A DNA stretch of 64,000 nucleotides, taken from the NCBI GenBank assembly GCA_037903355.1, contig JBAJFE010000038.1:930001-994000 (forward strand), in the 5' to 3' direction. Below, piece after piece: positions 34,780 to 46,863 of this stretch (the stretch's first letter is position 1; every line of letters starts with the position of its first letter). The notes under the pieces were generated by a model. That model saw nothing but the letters and a program-made list of their open reading frames with translations. It did not search any database and was not told the origin of the DNA. Source of the stretch: Trichuris trichiura (Eukaryota > Nematoda > Enoplea > Trichinellida > Trichuridae). The position numbers were made by a program, and so were the translations under genes.

Positions 34780-37700
34780 ATGGATAAGATAGAGAATGAT
34801 GGAAACGATGGAGAAGAAACGTTTGGTTTAATATCTGAGGAACGCCAAAGGTAAGCTCAAGTGACACCTTTCTTTAGCAAATACATACGATTGCCTCTGC
34901 ACAGATCATCCCAAAAGGAAGTTCTTGAGGTAAAGTCGCGACCGAAAAAGTCTAACAAGACTTTCTTCACCCGATATGAACCTTCCCTCAAGCATTTGTT
35001 GCCTTTTCGTCATGAAGCAAGGTAAAGCGATTTTAATATTTTAATAGTTACATGATATTCTGATCGCTTCATTGCGCAGTTTTACTCGCCTCGCATCATA
35101 CCTGTTTTACAACTTAATGGAGCCAGAAACAAGATCGACAGCAAAATTCAGTTCCTGGTTAAATATAGCTACTAAACAAACAAATGAATGGCAGTGTTGC
35201 TTCATTACGCGACTGGTTTCGATAATAGTATATGGTGCAACAATTTCCTCAGACAATTGTAGTAGGTTTCAGTAGAACTCATTTCGATGTATCCTCATTG
35301 TTTGATGTAAATAAGTGGGTTTACAGATGCGCAGATGCAAGCTAGACATTTGTGATTTCATCCATTGACGGGAGCTGCTTTAGCATACCTGCACACTAAT
35401 GTTTCATTAAACAATGCGTTTATCACGGAAGTCACGCTGGTACTTACGCTGATGTGTATATTTTACGTATTAACGCAATAATCATTTGGCGACGTAAATC
35501 ATAGGCTCAAAACTGTAAATGAAGGAAGACTGCAAAACTTTGCACTTAGCCGTTGTCATATTGAGCGTCATAAACATGCAATTGAAGTGTAATTTAGATT
35601 GGCATGGTTCTTCCATGATTTGTACAGGATAAATGACATTGTTCTTTTTTTCTTATATATATATATGGTTGGCTTTGCTCGTTGTCGCTGTCGTTGAAAG
35701 TTGGCTGGATGCTCGCTGCACCGTCTGACTGACTGGGTGGGACCGAGGCTCGACGGCTCGGGACAGAGCTGACAGCTGACGTCTCCGCCAAAGTTGGTCG
35801 GATGGAGCGGCTTGCAACCGCAAAGACCCACCCGACGGATCATGAGGAGACCCGAAAGCTCCATAATCAACGTTTATGCAATAAACGTTAATTTAAAAAC
35901 GGGTTGAAAAAGAAGTTTTAGAGGATAAGTGACAATGTTTTCTTAGATCACGCTTTTAAATGTCGTTTGCGCAACGAGCGCATTGATTCAAAACATGTCT
36001 GACGTTGAGATTTCACAACTAGTGCTTTGTTTTCCCTGACGCGTGTCATTCACCTGTAAATTAGGTGATTGTTTTTTTTAAAGTGAACAATGGCACTAAC
36101 AAAACAAAACAATGAATCGCTTCGTAGAAGACGAATGGTATAAAAACTTGCAATTATTATGCTGTATAAAACAGTATTTTCCCGTGAAAGGCAACGGAAT
36201 GCTAATGACGATAAAGCATCATGTTTCGAAAGCTTGAACGTTTCCAAGCGTTCAATGGGAAGTCGTTATTGACTGTCCAATGCGTTTCAGAGAACCACGT
36301 AATTATGGAATAGATCAGGCAATCAAAATTACTAGGACCAAATAAATGTGCAACTGTTTCCACACATTTCTTAAGAGTGTGTATGACACCTGTGCATAAG
36401 CGATCTCATTTGTTTAATTAATGTTTACAGAATTAGCAAATGTTTAACTAGCACGATTTGTTTCAAAGAAAGCAACTATTTAACATTAGCGTGCTCTCAA
36501 CAATTATTGTCACTGTTTTGTTAGTATTTGATTACTTGATTTAAAAATATGCACGTTGCACTGCCACGCGGCTGGCTAATGTGCCAGTAGCGGTAGACGT
36601 TACTGGTGGCTCGACAGCGTCTACCTTATTTATGGTGTTCAGCTAAACACCTCGTTTTCCTTGAAAATGCTATAATGAAATTCTTTTAGTTTGGATACTC
36701 TGCTTAGACTACATTACGGATTAGAAATGATAAAATCGTAAACGAAAATATCAAGTCAAATGAAAAGCTTCTACCACCATTTCTATTTCAGTACTATTTC
36801 CAGGAATGCAGAACAAAAGGTTGCGTACAGACGCCAACGCAGCTCTTCATCAGTATGCACATGAGTTCGTTAAGAAATCCACTTTCAGGCGGTCGCTTTG
36901 CATCAGTTGTATTAGCTTGTACATCAGTATTATGGCAATGAATTTCCTTGAATTTCTTCTGAATGCCATAATCGTAAAGACTCGTATTTCGATATTAGTC
37001 AAAATAGCAACAGTGTAAGCTTCAAAAAGTGCATCATTTACTGTCCATTTCATGCAGGTTCGACTGAATATTGTTCGTGTAATCCGTAGGACAATCCTGA
37101 TAATTTTAAAAAATTCGCTTTATTTAGGCAATAGCCGAAGTCACTTCTGGTCTTTTTACTGTAATAATACATCAATAAAAGCTCATTGTGATCATAAACC
37201 ATAAGGGCTTTCGGATCATTTGCAAATAACTTTCTAAGTCTGAAAATTTTTATTGGTTCTTGGTTCCTAAGCTCACAAGTCGTAACTTTTTCCAATGAAA
37301 ACATACACCACCGTTACCAGAAGCTATATTTCTACATTTGCATACTTATTGGTATTGATATTAATAAAGTCTTGGTATTGTCCCATCATATTAATAAATA
37401 TACAGGACAGTAATGCGCAGGGGACAGGGAAATTAGAATTGACTCTACAGGAGTCAGTTTCGAAAAAAGCAGTGTGCGCATGAACATCTTTTCTTTACCC
37501 AGAATTTAGCATACCCTACTGGTGGCATCAAGAATAGATGAACGGGATTTTGAGTAATGACTGGATGTTGATAACGCCACAGCTAGACATTTCTATAGTA
37601 ACTAAGAAATTCTGCAGATGGTTGTATGTTGGGACAAAGAAGACAGCGGAAAAAGAAGCTGCTGTGATGAAATCGAAGAAAACACAGGAAAGAGAAGATC

Positions 37701-40700
37701 TATTGACAGATTGACTAAATTAACAGGTGAACTGCTTTAAAGCCTAGAGCAACGAAGTTTTATAAATTAACAAGAGATAGTGAACATTTACATGCTGCAG
37801 GACAAGCTAATCAGAGAAAGGCCAAAATACCGTAAAACCCCCGTAAGTTGACTACCCAACGGACTGGGAAAAACTGGTCAACATAGGAGGTGATCAACAT
37901 ATAGGAAGTGGGTATAAGTGGCTCGGCTAAGGTGCGGAAAAATCAATTGGCCAAAATTCGGTCAGCTTAGGGAGGTGGTCACCATATGGGAGTGGTCAAC
38001 TTCGGGGGTTTTGCTGTATATGAAAGAGCTTACTTTGAAAGATACGTTCAAAAAAAATTGCTAAAAATCAAGTAATGAAACAGTTGGCACTTGAGAATCT
38101 GATGCTTTCAACTTCTTCTCGTTCAGATATATTCTTCCATTATCGCCATGAATTCATGACCTGTAAGTCATTTTCTGACTGAACTTGGTAATCTAGGCGA
38201 AACTCACTTAAATTTTAAATTGACCCTCGTTTCTGAGTTTCAGTAATTCACTTTCACTACTATGATTAATGGCTATCATGAACCTTTCCAGTGTGGACAA
38301 GAAAATTGCTCTACCTGTGCTGTTCACTTTACCTCTCCTCGTTAAAGTCTCATTCTTTTTTCTTTTTTTTCTTCCTTGCTAAATGGTGTATTATTCAGAA
38401 CGAAAATTTTTTTGCGGCTTTGCAACCTGTTCGTTAAATTGACGTTTATTTCTAAACATCAAATCGCCTAGCTGTCAGGCCTCACCGGGACCCGTCATCA
38501 GCGCTATGTATGCCGCCCGTCGGGTCAGTCATTATGTTAGCAAGCCGCTCCATCCGACCGACCTTGGCAGAGACCTCAGCCGTCAGCTCTGCCTTGAGCC
38601 GTCGGGCCTTGGTCCCACCTAGTCTGTCAGACTTTGCAGCAAGCACCCAACCGACCTTCCACGACGGCGGCAACACTGACAAAGAGCGACAACGAGCCAA
38701 CAAACGATATATATCCGTCTGTTTTAAATAGACAGGTTTCAAACTGTCTTCTTTCCCGTGTCTTTACCTTCATTCTTCTAAGCCTTTCGTTATCCTTTTT
38801 GGGGTCCGTCCTCGCAATGACTTATTGATTTAGTTTTTTTTTCTTTCTTCGTAGCTGACGGGTGCGTTATTCACAGTGACAATTTTGCGGTTTAACAACC
38901 CGTTCGCTAAATTAACGTTTATTCCAAAACGTTAAATCCGGAGCTTTCAAGCCTTACCCGGGCCCATCGTCAGCGCTATGTGTGCCGCCCGTCGAGTCGG
39001 TCTTCATGTTAGCAAGCCACTTCATCCGACCAACTTTGGCGAAGGTTGCAGCCGTCAGTTTTATCTTGACTCGTCGGGCCTTGGTCCCATCTAGTCAGTC
39101 AAACTTCGCAGCGAGCATTCACCCGACCTTCCACGACGGCGGCGCACTAACAAAAGAGGAGCAACGAGCAAACAAACGACGTATACCCGTCTGTTTTAAA
39201 CTGTCATCTCTCTTACTATCTTCTGTCTTTAAACTGTCTTCTGTCATGTTTAAACTGTCTTTACCTTCTTTCTTCTCAGCCTTTCGTTATCCTCTTTGTT
39301 GTCCGTTCCCGCAAACACTCGTTGATTTAATTTTTCTTTTTTCTTTCTTCATTGCCTTCTTTTCCTTCTTTCATTTTGTTTTCATTAATTGTGTCTACTT
39401 CCACCATTAATGAACAACTTGTATTGGTACACAGAATACCTCAAAGGTTATTTGAGGCAGATAGCAATTGACTAAACTGCGTGTCATGCCCTGAGCACCT
39501 GTAATCCGGTCCGTGCCTTGTCCTAATAACGCTGGATTAGTGGCGACATAGCGTAGTTTAGAGAACCGTTCCCTTTCGTCAGTATCTTCTCACGGGGATT
39601 CGTAGGGATTATGCGTCTAACCAAATTCCAGTATTTCTGACTTAGTACTTTTGCAGCGATTTAACCGCTCGAATAGATCAAGCGGGATGTTTTTCTTTCA
39701 TTACCTTTGGTTGGGTTTTTGCCTACCTGTGGTCACTGTTTCGCAATCTGACACCTACTGACAATGAACAGTGGCTCATTTCAAAACATGATGCTTCTGA
39801 TGGGAACATGAGGAGGTACGCTGATGTCGCAGTTTGAAATTCAGGTTTAAGAAAAGGAATAGCACAATCTTTTAAGGTTGGATCATTTGTGGCATAAGGA
39901 ACTAGAATACCAAAGAAATAAAGACAGAAAACAGCCTTCACTTGTGCGTGTGATACTGCGCTTCCTTCGAACACGGCTGTTGGTGTCCTGCACCTGTTTC
40001 CTATTCTGCCTCACTTTTGGCTTCATTGGACCGGTAGTGGCGTTGATGCTTCTTTTCAAAGATGAGAAGGCTGAAGATCGAATCGGTTTATAGACCTGCA
40101 TTGTTCGTTCCTTGCTGCAATACGCACAAACGCCAAACGATCAAAAGCAAAAAGGTACAGGTTTTATGCTGGCATTACTGATGCTGCTAGTTGAACTAAG
40201 CCGGGTTATATTCTACGGCGCTACTTGGGCCGTATCCACTCGCACTGCCCTCCGAATTCGCGGTGCTCTTCTGGCGCTTCTTTTTAAAAGATTCATGCAT
40301 CAAAGGGTTTCCTGCGAAATAGCAATAAGTGAAGTAAGTTTTCAACGCGGTTGATACATTTAATTTACGACAAAAAACTATAGATAAATTCCATCTTTGC
40401 GAATGACAGTCAGCGAATCTTTGATGCCGTTTCATTTCTACCGTTGGTGCTCATTGGGCCGTTAGTGCTGTTTGGTGGAATAGGTTATTTATTGGTACTG
40501 ATTGGACCTGTTTCTCTTGTTGGAATAGGAGTCTTCCTACTTTTCGACGTTGTTCAAATCTTTATCGGCAGAATTATCGTCAGTCATCGAAAGCAGGCCA
40601 TTGTCCTAACTGAGAAAAGGGTAGGCGATTTGAATCTGTTAATGATGCGGTCACATTCGGTTTCTGAAACATTATGAGATAGGAAGCAGTGTACGTTAAC

Positions 40701-43700
40701 TACATCACAAAATCGTTCCATATACTAAGCTTAATAGAAGCAGGAAAGTGCTCGCACCAGAATGCAAGTAGAAATACAGGATAAGAGGATTACTAAATCA
40801 TCAAAACAAGTGACCATTAGATCTGGTTGAATTAAAATGTGTTACGTACCTTTATTAAATCATTTCCGCTCCTTTCAGATCCAGGCAGTTACTGAAATAC
40901 TGATTTGCATTCGCACAATCAAAATGAGCGCATTGGAAAACCCATTTATGCGGAAAGTTAGAGGTGAATATTCTTGAACATTCACAAACATGTTTCAAGC
41001 TTGAGCTCACCATCTTTACGGAAGATGAAAATGTCTGCACATCAAAAGTTATCATTAATATCTGAGGAGAATACAATTTATAATGCGTTCAACCTTCATT
41101 TTATGGAAAGTCTGAAGCTCATTTTTTGCAACATTCAAACACATGTTTTATCAATCTGACAATTTTAAACGGCTCCAAGTTTGCACGTTGCATGGTACTT
41201 TGTAAACATCGCGAATAGTCATATATAGATCGCCTAATAAGTGACAATTTTCAGAGAACTCTGATCCTAAACGTCTAACGTTTTATTATTCGGTTGTGTT
41301 AGGTGGCAACTTACCTTTCTTACGTTTCTGTAAGCTTTCCATTGACTTCGGATATTGCATGCTTCAAGAGTAGAATATTAGTAGGAGCTCCTAACGAACA
41401 TACAACGTTAAATGATCTTCCCCGTTAAACTTTCGATTTCCACTTATTAGCATATTCTATATCAATTCACAAGCATTAATAATGGCCTTTTTTGTTTAGG
41501 TAGGTTTGATGATGAAACTTGTAAAACTATGAAGCGACCACACGACTAAATAACAAAATTGTACATATATTGAACCGCTAACATTCCAAGAGATTATTTT
41601 GGTTCAGATTTGCGCGAAGAAGAATTAAAATGCTTAAGAAAAACTGGTCTAGCTCAAAGCTTAGCTGTTTCCTTAGGCACTGTTGTCCCAGTGTTGGCAG
41701 CGGTTGTCACCTTTGCTATTCATATTGGAGCTGGTCATGACCTACATCCTGACCAAGTGAGTGGCAGGCGATATGACTTTCCGTTCACTGAATTTTTGCA
41801 TCTTTGCACTTTAGGCCTTCAGTGCCATTACTGTATTCTTCGTGATGCTATTCGGCATCCGCATGATACCATATGGAATGCGATACGTGGCTGAGGCATT
41901 AGTAGCTCTGAGGAAAATTCAAGTTGAATTATCTTCCATGTTGCACCTGACAAAATGCTATACTTTTAGGCACATCTTATGGTTCCAGAGCTGACTGAAA
42001 ATAACGCTATTCCATCTGATCCATCTATAGCTGTTGAAGTTAAAAATTCGACATTTTGCTGGACTTCGAATGCTACTAATGACAGCGCGGATTCGACTTC
42101 TAACGCGTTCAAATTACGAAATGTTAATTTCAAGATCTATAAGGCAGGCAGTTAAATTACTTAGATCAACCAGTATGTCGAATAAGTTATAGGGTGACCT
42201 TGTCGGCCTATGCGGTCCTGTTGGCTGCGGAAAATCGTCCTTGTTATTAGCTATTGTTGGTGATGTGAGCTCAGGAAGGTCATTAAGTGCCTACAGCGAA
42301 ATACACTATAGAACCCTTAGATGATGCACACTGAAGGATCGAAAACGATGTTGGATAGCGTTGCCTACTGCCCACAAGAGCCATGGATTTTCAATGCCTC
42401 CTTCCGAGAAAACATTTTGCTAGGGAAAACATTCCGTAGGAAATCATACTCTGCAGTTGTAAGCGCGTGCAGTTTGAAGTTAGACGTCAAATGTTTCACA
42501 GCAGGAGACTTGACTGAAGTAAGGAAAACAAATTACTTTTTCTTTCATTCATAGAGGGCCAACTGACGTTAGATCGGGGAAAATGGTGTCAATTTAAGTG
42601 GTGGTCAAAAAGCTCGCCTTTCCCTAGCCCGTGCATTATACATGGAAAAGGAGGTTTACTTATTGGATGACATATTGTCACCTGTAGACGAAGAAGTTGC
42701 GATGCGCTTGTTTAACCATGCAATTAAAGAGCGTCTTTCTAAGCAGACAGTGATTTTGGTAACTAAGAATCCAAGAGTATGCAGCTGTCTGACCTTGTCA
42801 CATTTTAAGATTCTATTTGTTGCAGTTTCTCCAGCAGTGTGACAAAATCATTTTCATGAGTAACGGCACCATTGAAGCTTTTGGCAGGCACGAAGACCTC
42901 ATCTGCCAAAGTAAAGCATATAGCTCGTTTATTGATCAAGTTGAGGAAACAACAGCTCGCCAGAGTAAGTTGAAATATTCATAACTACTTTGAGCCGCTG
43001 CAAAAATTAAAAATGCAGATACCTCGTTGGATACTTTCCTTTCTGTTGAAAACCCTGAGATGTGTGAACCGTCCCGGCGTATGACGTCTTCCTCGTCTAT
43101 AAGCGGTCATAGCAATCCTGAACAGAACATTGAAGAGCTGTTAGCTAATATTCCACTGAAGGACGGTAGTGAACATTAGTGAATCTCTGATATTATGCTG
43201 ATTATTTTGCAGCCTCTATGATGACTTCAGAAGAAAACCTCTGTTCAAAAACTGTCTCCTGGAATGATTACGAATCATACATAAGAGCTATTGGAGGTTT
43301 ATCCTGCGTTTTTCTGCTTTTGTTCACATTTGTTCTTAGTACGGGATCTTCTATATCTTCCACTGCCTTGCTTTCTTACTGGCTTCATTTTAATCACTCA
43401 GAATCCAGTGTAAGTTGACGAAAATTTGGCTCTGTTTATTACCAATTTTCGCTCAGGTTTTTAGTATTTTTTATGCAGTACAAACGCTCAGTTGTTTAGA
43501 TTGAGAAATTTCCTTATTATTGGAATTCTTACTCTATAACAAAACTGATGTAATTTTAATTTTTGTAAAGAGGTTTTGAATTGTTTACGTAAACATTGAC
43601 ATCCTCCAATTTCTAAACCTTTCTTTATGTCACAACAGAAAGCAGATAAACAATTCATGGAGGTTGTAGTATTTTATCAGCAAAAGCATAGCTTCCAGGA

Positions 43701-46700
43701 CTACTCGTGTACCGTCATCAGCGCTATGTGGAGTGACGAAAATATTTTAGCTATTTTAACCTGCCGGAATAGGTTATTTTAATGGGGAACGGGATGTATA
43801 GAAACTTAAAACAGAAATATGTCTAGGGAGTTCATTGCTGAAATGAGAGGAGGAAGGAAAAATGAAAAAACAAATTTAAGAGAAATAGGGTTTGTAAGGA
43901 AGATGAACAAAACAATGATGAGAAAAGCAGTTGAGTAAGTTTAAGTAATAAACAATTAAAACTAACAAACAGATAAAAATAAATTGAGGGAGGCCTTAAT
44001 GCCTTCTGTGGACCTATTACCTGTCTTTTAAACGAAAGCAAAAAATAAAATAAATGCCAGGTTGAAGTGATCTTCCATGCGTTTACGGTTGGGTTACAGA
44101 TTATAACTTTTTCCAAAAAGTAAACTGTAGTGTCATATCTACCCTCAGTGCTGATTGAGTAACCTGATTGACAAGTCCTCGCAAGGAAACTCTACCTAGA
44201 CAGTTGCCCGTGTGGTATGGCGTACAAAAGTAGACTTGAAGAATACTTGAAGCGCTAATCTTGCAAAAATATTAACGGAAGTGAGCAACGTCAGATGCAA
44301 CGTTGTCGCATTACTGTTGTTCTTATTTACTCGTAAGCATTAAAAGGAAATCTTATCAACTTTTAAATTTTGTCTGTCGAAGCAAATTTCAAATGCTAAA
44401 ATAATGGCAGCTAAAATTTTCTCCATACGTAGTGAATACTGCGGCCCATCGTCATTTCTTTTATGTCTCATCCCCAAAGACTAAATCAAAATTTTCCCTC
44501 TTTTGAGTAGCAGACATCAGCCAGCTTTATCTCTTCATTAAGTGACCCCTTTACAGCATTTTAGCGGCAACGCTTCTTATGGCCCTCAAGGCAAAATGTT
44601 GCCAGAACAACTGAAGGTTTTTCATTTTCTTAGCATCTATCTAAGCTCAGCAGTGCTCATTGTTGCTACTAATTTGTTGAGATCGTTTATTTTTGTGAAG
44701 GTATGAGTCGCGTCTGTTTGAGCGGATGACATGTTAGTTTTGCAGATCACGATAAAAGCTGCCAAAAAATTGCATAATGCGTTGTTCGACTCTATAATGA
44801 AAGGTAACATGCATTGGTTTGATACTATGCCCAGCGGCCGAATAATTAATCGTTTTTCTAAGGACGTTGACGAAGGTGAGTGTTCAGTTCGCCTTCTGTT
44901 TCTTACGTGCCGTTACTTTAGTGGACACTAAAATTCCATTCACGCTAGAAACATTAATTCAAAACTTTTCCATCATCACTGGATACCTGATCATCATTAT
45001 TTGGGCTTTTCCATGGTTTCTAGTGGCAGCGTTGCCCCTAGGTTGCATATTTGTACTTTTCGTTGCGTGCTTTCGCTCAGGCATACGCTGGTTAGCTTGG
45101 AACTTCACAACTTTCGCGATGATAAATCTCTCTCTCTGCATCGCAGCCTAAAAAGAGCTGAAAACACTTCCAGATCACCGCTTTTTTCACACATAATTGC
45201 ATGTGCGCAAGGGAAAAGCGTTTTGAGGACATCTGGAAAAACTATGGACTTCATTGAACGGTAAGTTTTGATCTGTGAGTAAGAAGGCTTCAAGCGAGCT
45301 CGAAGTTCCACAGTTTATTACGCATGGCAGAATGAAGCACCTATTGGATCAGAACAGCAGCTGGATGTTCATGTACAATTCAGCGATGCGTTGGCTGGCC
45401 GTATGGTTGGACTTTCTTGTTGTCATCATAGTTTTCGTCATTTCACTTCTTCTGGTAGCATTGAGCGATAGCATCGAGCCTGCCTATGCCGGAATGGCGC
45501 TCTCCTATGCTATTCAGGTTGATTAACAGTTCTGTTATTCGGCGGCCGGTCATACCTTTCGTTAATACGCTAGATGAGCGGAATATTTCAGTTTGCTGTT
45601 CGCATGCAAGCTGAATTCGAAGCTAAAATGATCTCAGTCGAGCGAATGAATCGTTTCATACAAGTAGAAAGTATTCACTTTTATGACCTGCTTATTGCAA
45701 TGTTTAAGGCTGTTGAGCAAGAGGATGTACACCACGTTTCCAGCAAAACGAGTAAAGCTGGCAAAAGCATTAAGGGATCGATATGCTTCAGCAATGTTAG
45801 GTGAGCATTCTGCGCGGTCAGAATATGAGTAACCGTCACGTTTATAGCCTCACTTATGGCAAGGGTGCTTTTCCTGCTTTGAAGAACGTGTCATTTGAAG
45901 TGAAAGATGGAAGTCGCCTCGGTATTTTGGGTAGAACTGGTTCTGGTTAGTGGCACAAAAATATAAAATCATTTCCAATGCAACTGCCCTTTAGGAAAAA
46001 CTTCATTGGTTAACGCCTTACTTTGCTTATACCCAACTTGTGAAGGAACAATTAAGATAGATAACCGAAACGTGGACGATATTTGCCTCTCTGATCTCCG
46101 CAGCAAAATTGCAGTCATCCCACAAGATCCGAGATTGTTTTCCGGGAGTATTCGTTTTAACTTGGATCCACACGGCGCACGGTCAGAGGCTGAACTCTGG
46201 AAGGCAGTGGATTTTGCCAGGCTGAGGTCTTTGGTAGGCTAGCTGTTTCTTCGGCCTAAATGTTTTTTTAATTGTGCAAAGCAAACTTCGGCAGATCTCA
46301 AGAATGCCGTCTGGCTTAGAATCCATGATCGAAGAAGGGGGACGCAATTTTTCTGCAGGCGAACGTCAGCTAATATTTCTTGGCCGGGCTTTCCTTCAGC
46401 AAGCGAGCATATTGCTTCTTGATGAAGCTACGGCTTACCTGAATTCTGCAACCGACATCGATGAATGTCTTAGCACTTTGGCCAACCAAAGAACTGTGCT
46501 TATAGTGGCACACAGGTTAAGAAGTATCATGTCTTGCGACTACATTTTAATATTGGAACAAGGCAGAGTAAGCTTGAGTTACAAATTACATTCCTTCAGA
46601 CTAAAATTGTCATGTTAATAGCTCATCGAGTTTGGGGAGAGGGAAGCACTACTTTCAGATCCTGAAAGTCGCTTCTCTCGACTTTTCAGTGTTCTTGACA

Positions 46701-46759
46701 AGCCAGCTCAGATAAGAGCAATCTCTCTTCCTCAATTGGTAACACGACGTGCTTCGTAA
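34780..46759 (+). CDS. ABCC5: ABCC5/MRP-5-like ABC exporter
   Basis: Twenty-seven exons: 34780-34850, 34905-35021, 39657-39815, 39877-40085, 40161-40333, 40384-40620, 40879-40963, 41608-41756, 41815-41922, 41970-42143, 42193-42264, 42321-42518, 42573-42776, 42826-42964, 43019-43165, 43213-43409, 44557-44700, 44746-44875, 44922-45090, 45147-45260, 45295-45517, 45574-45663, 45709-45800, 45848-45945, 45995-46233, 46295-46567, 46622-46759. They give 1382 aa (human ABCC5 1437). Two membrane domains alternate with two ATPase domains. NBD1 has GPVGCGKSS (502-510), LSGGQ (592-596), LLDD and Lys649 where the H-loop His should be. NBD2 has GRTGSGKTS, FSAGERQ, LLLDEAT and His1319. DQAGCFSFITFGW and RLDHLWHKEL mark the ABCC5 subfamily. 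C. elegans MRP-5 is a haem exporter; the same role here is inference. The 45261-45294 intron is only 34 nt and is the weakest junction. Confidence 0.92.
35640..35900 (-). repeat. Inverted copy of the 480-bp tandem repeat family
   Basis: On the minus strand this matches the centre of the units at 38378-39355: CCGTCGGGT near one end, CGCTCCATCCGACCAACTTTG, the CGACGG...GTCCCACC block and the terminal TATATATA. It ends with GACCCGAAAGCTCC and an ATAAACGTT motif like the other copies. It lies in the long second intron of ABCC5. Confidence 0.75.
37829..38018. mobile_element. Short MITE with CCCCCGTAAGTTGAC termini
   Basis: The left end ACCGTAAAACCCCCGTAAGT is mirrored by ACTTCGGGGGTTTTGCTGT at the right end, and TA flanks both sides. 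Inside, GGTCAACATAGGAGGTGATC and GGTCAGCTTAGGGAGGTGGT repeat the subterminal motif. TA flanks and short termini resemble Tc1/mariner-type MITEs, but no transposase is present. Confidence 0.75.
38378..38854 (+). repeat. Tandem repeat unit, copy 1
   Basis: About 480 bp, repeated immediately downstream. It has a GACGTTTATT motif, ACCGGGACCCGTCATCAGCG, a GC-rich core with a 73-codon frame (38510-38731), and a T/C-rich tail ending TTTCTTTCTTC. It lies within ABCC5 intron 2. Confidence 0.8.
38855..39355 (+). repeat. Tandem repeat unit, copy 2
   Basis: The same order of blocks as copy 1: AACGTTTATT, GGGCCCATCGTCAGCGCTA, the GC-rich core and the T/C-rich tail with CCTTTCGTTATCCT. The core again holds a frame beginning MPPV and ending RIPVCFK. 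Copies differ at many positions, so the duplication is not recent. Confidence 0.8.
43695..43735 (+). repeat. Fragment of the CGTCATCAGCGCTATG repeat
   Basis: ACCGTCATCAGCGCTATGTG, matching the corresponding block of the tandem units at 38378-39355, sits alone in the 1.15-kb ABCC5 intron 43410-44556. It explains part of that intron's unusual length. Confidence 0.55.
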
Positions 46760-46857
46760 AACTTTGACCACTTTTACAGTCCCTATTTCTTACAAGCGCG
46801 CTTTGTCTACGTCAGAAAGTTGAGACCGCTTTCATCAGTCAACTATTTGTTATTGGA

Positions 46858-46863
46858 AATAAA
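46858..46863 (+). terminator. Poly(A) signal of ABCC5
   Basis: AATAAA 98 bp after the ABCC5 stop codon. Confidence 0.55.
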
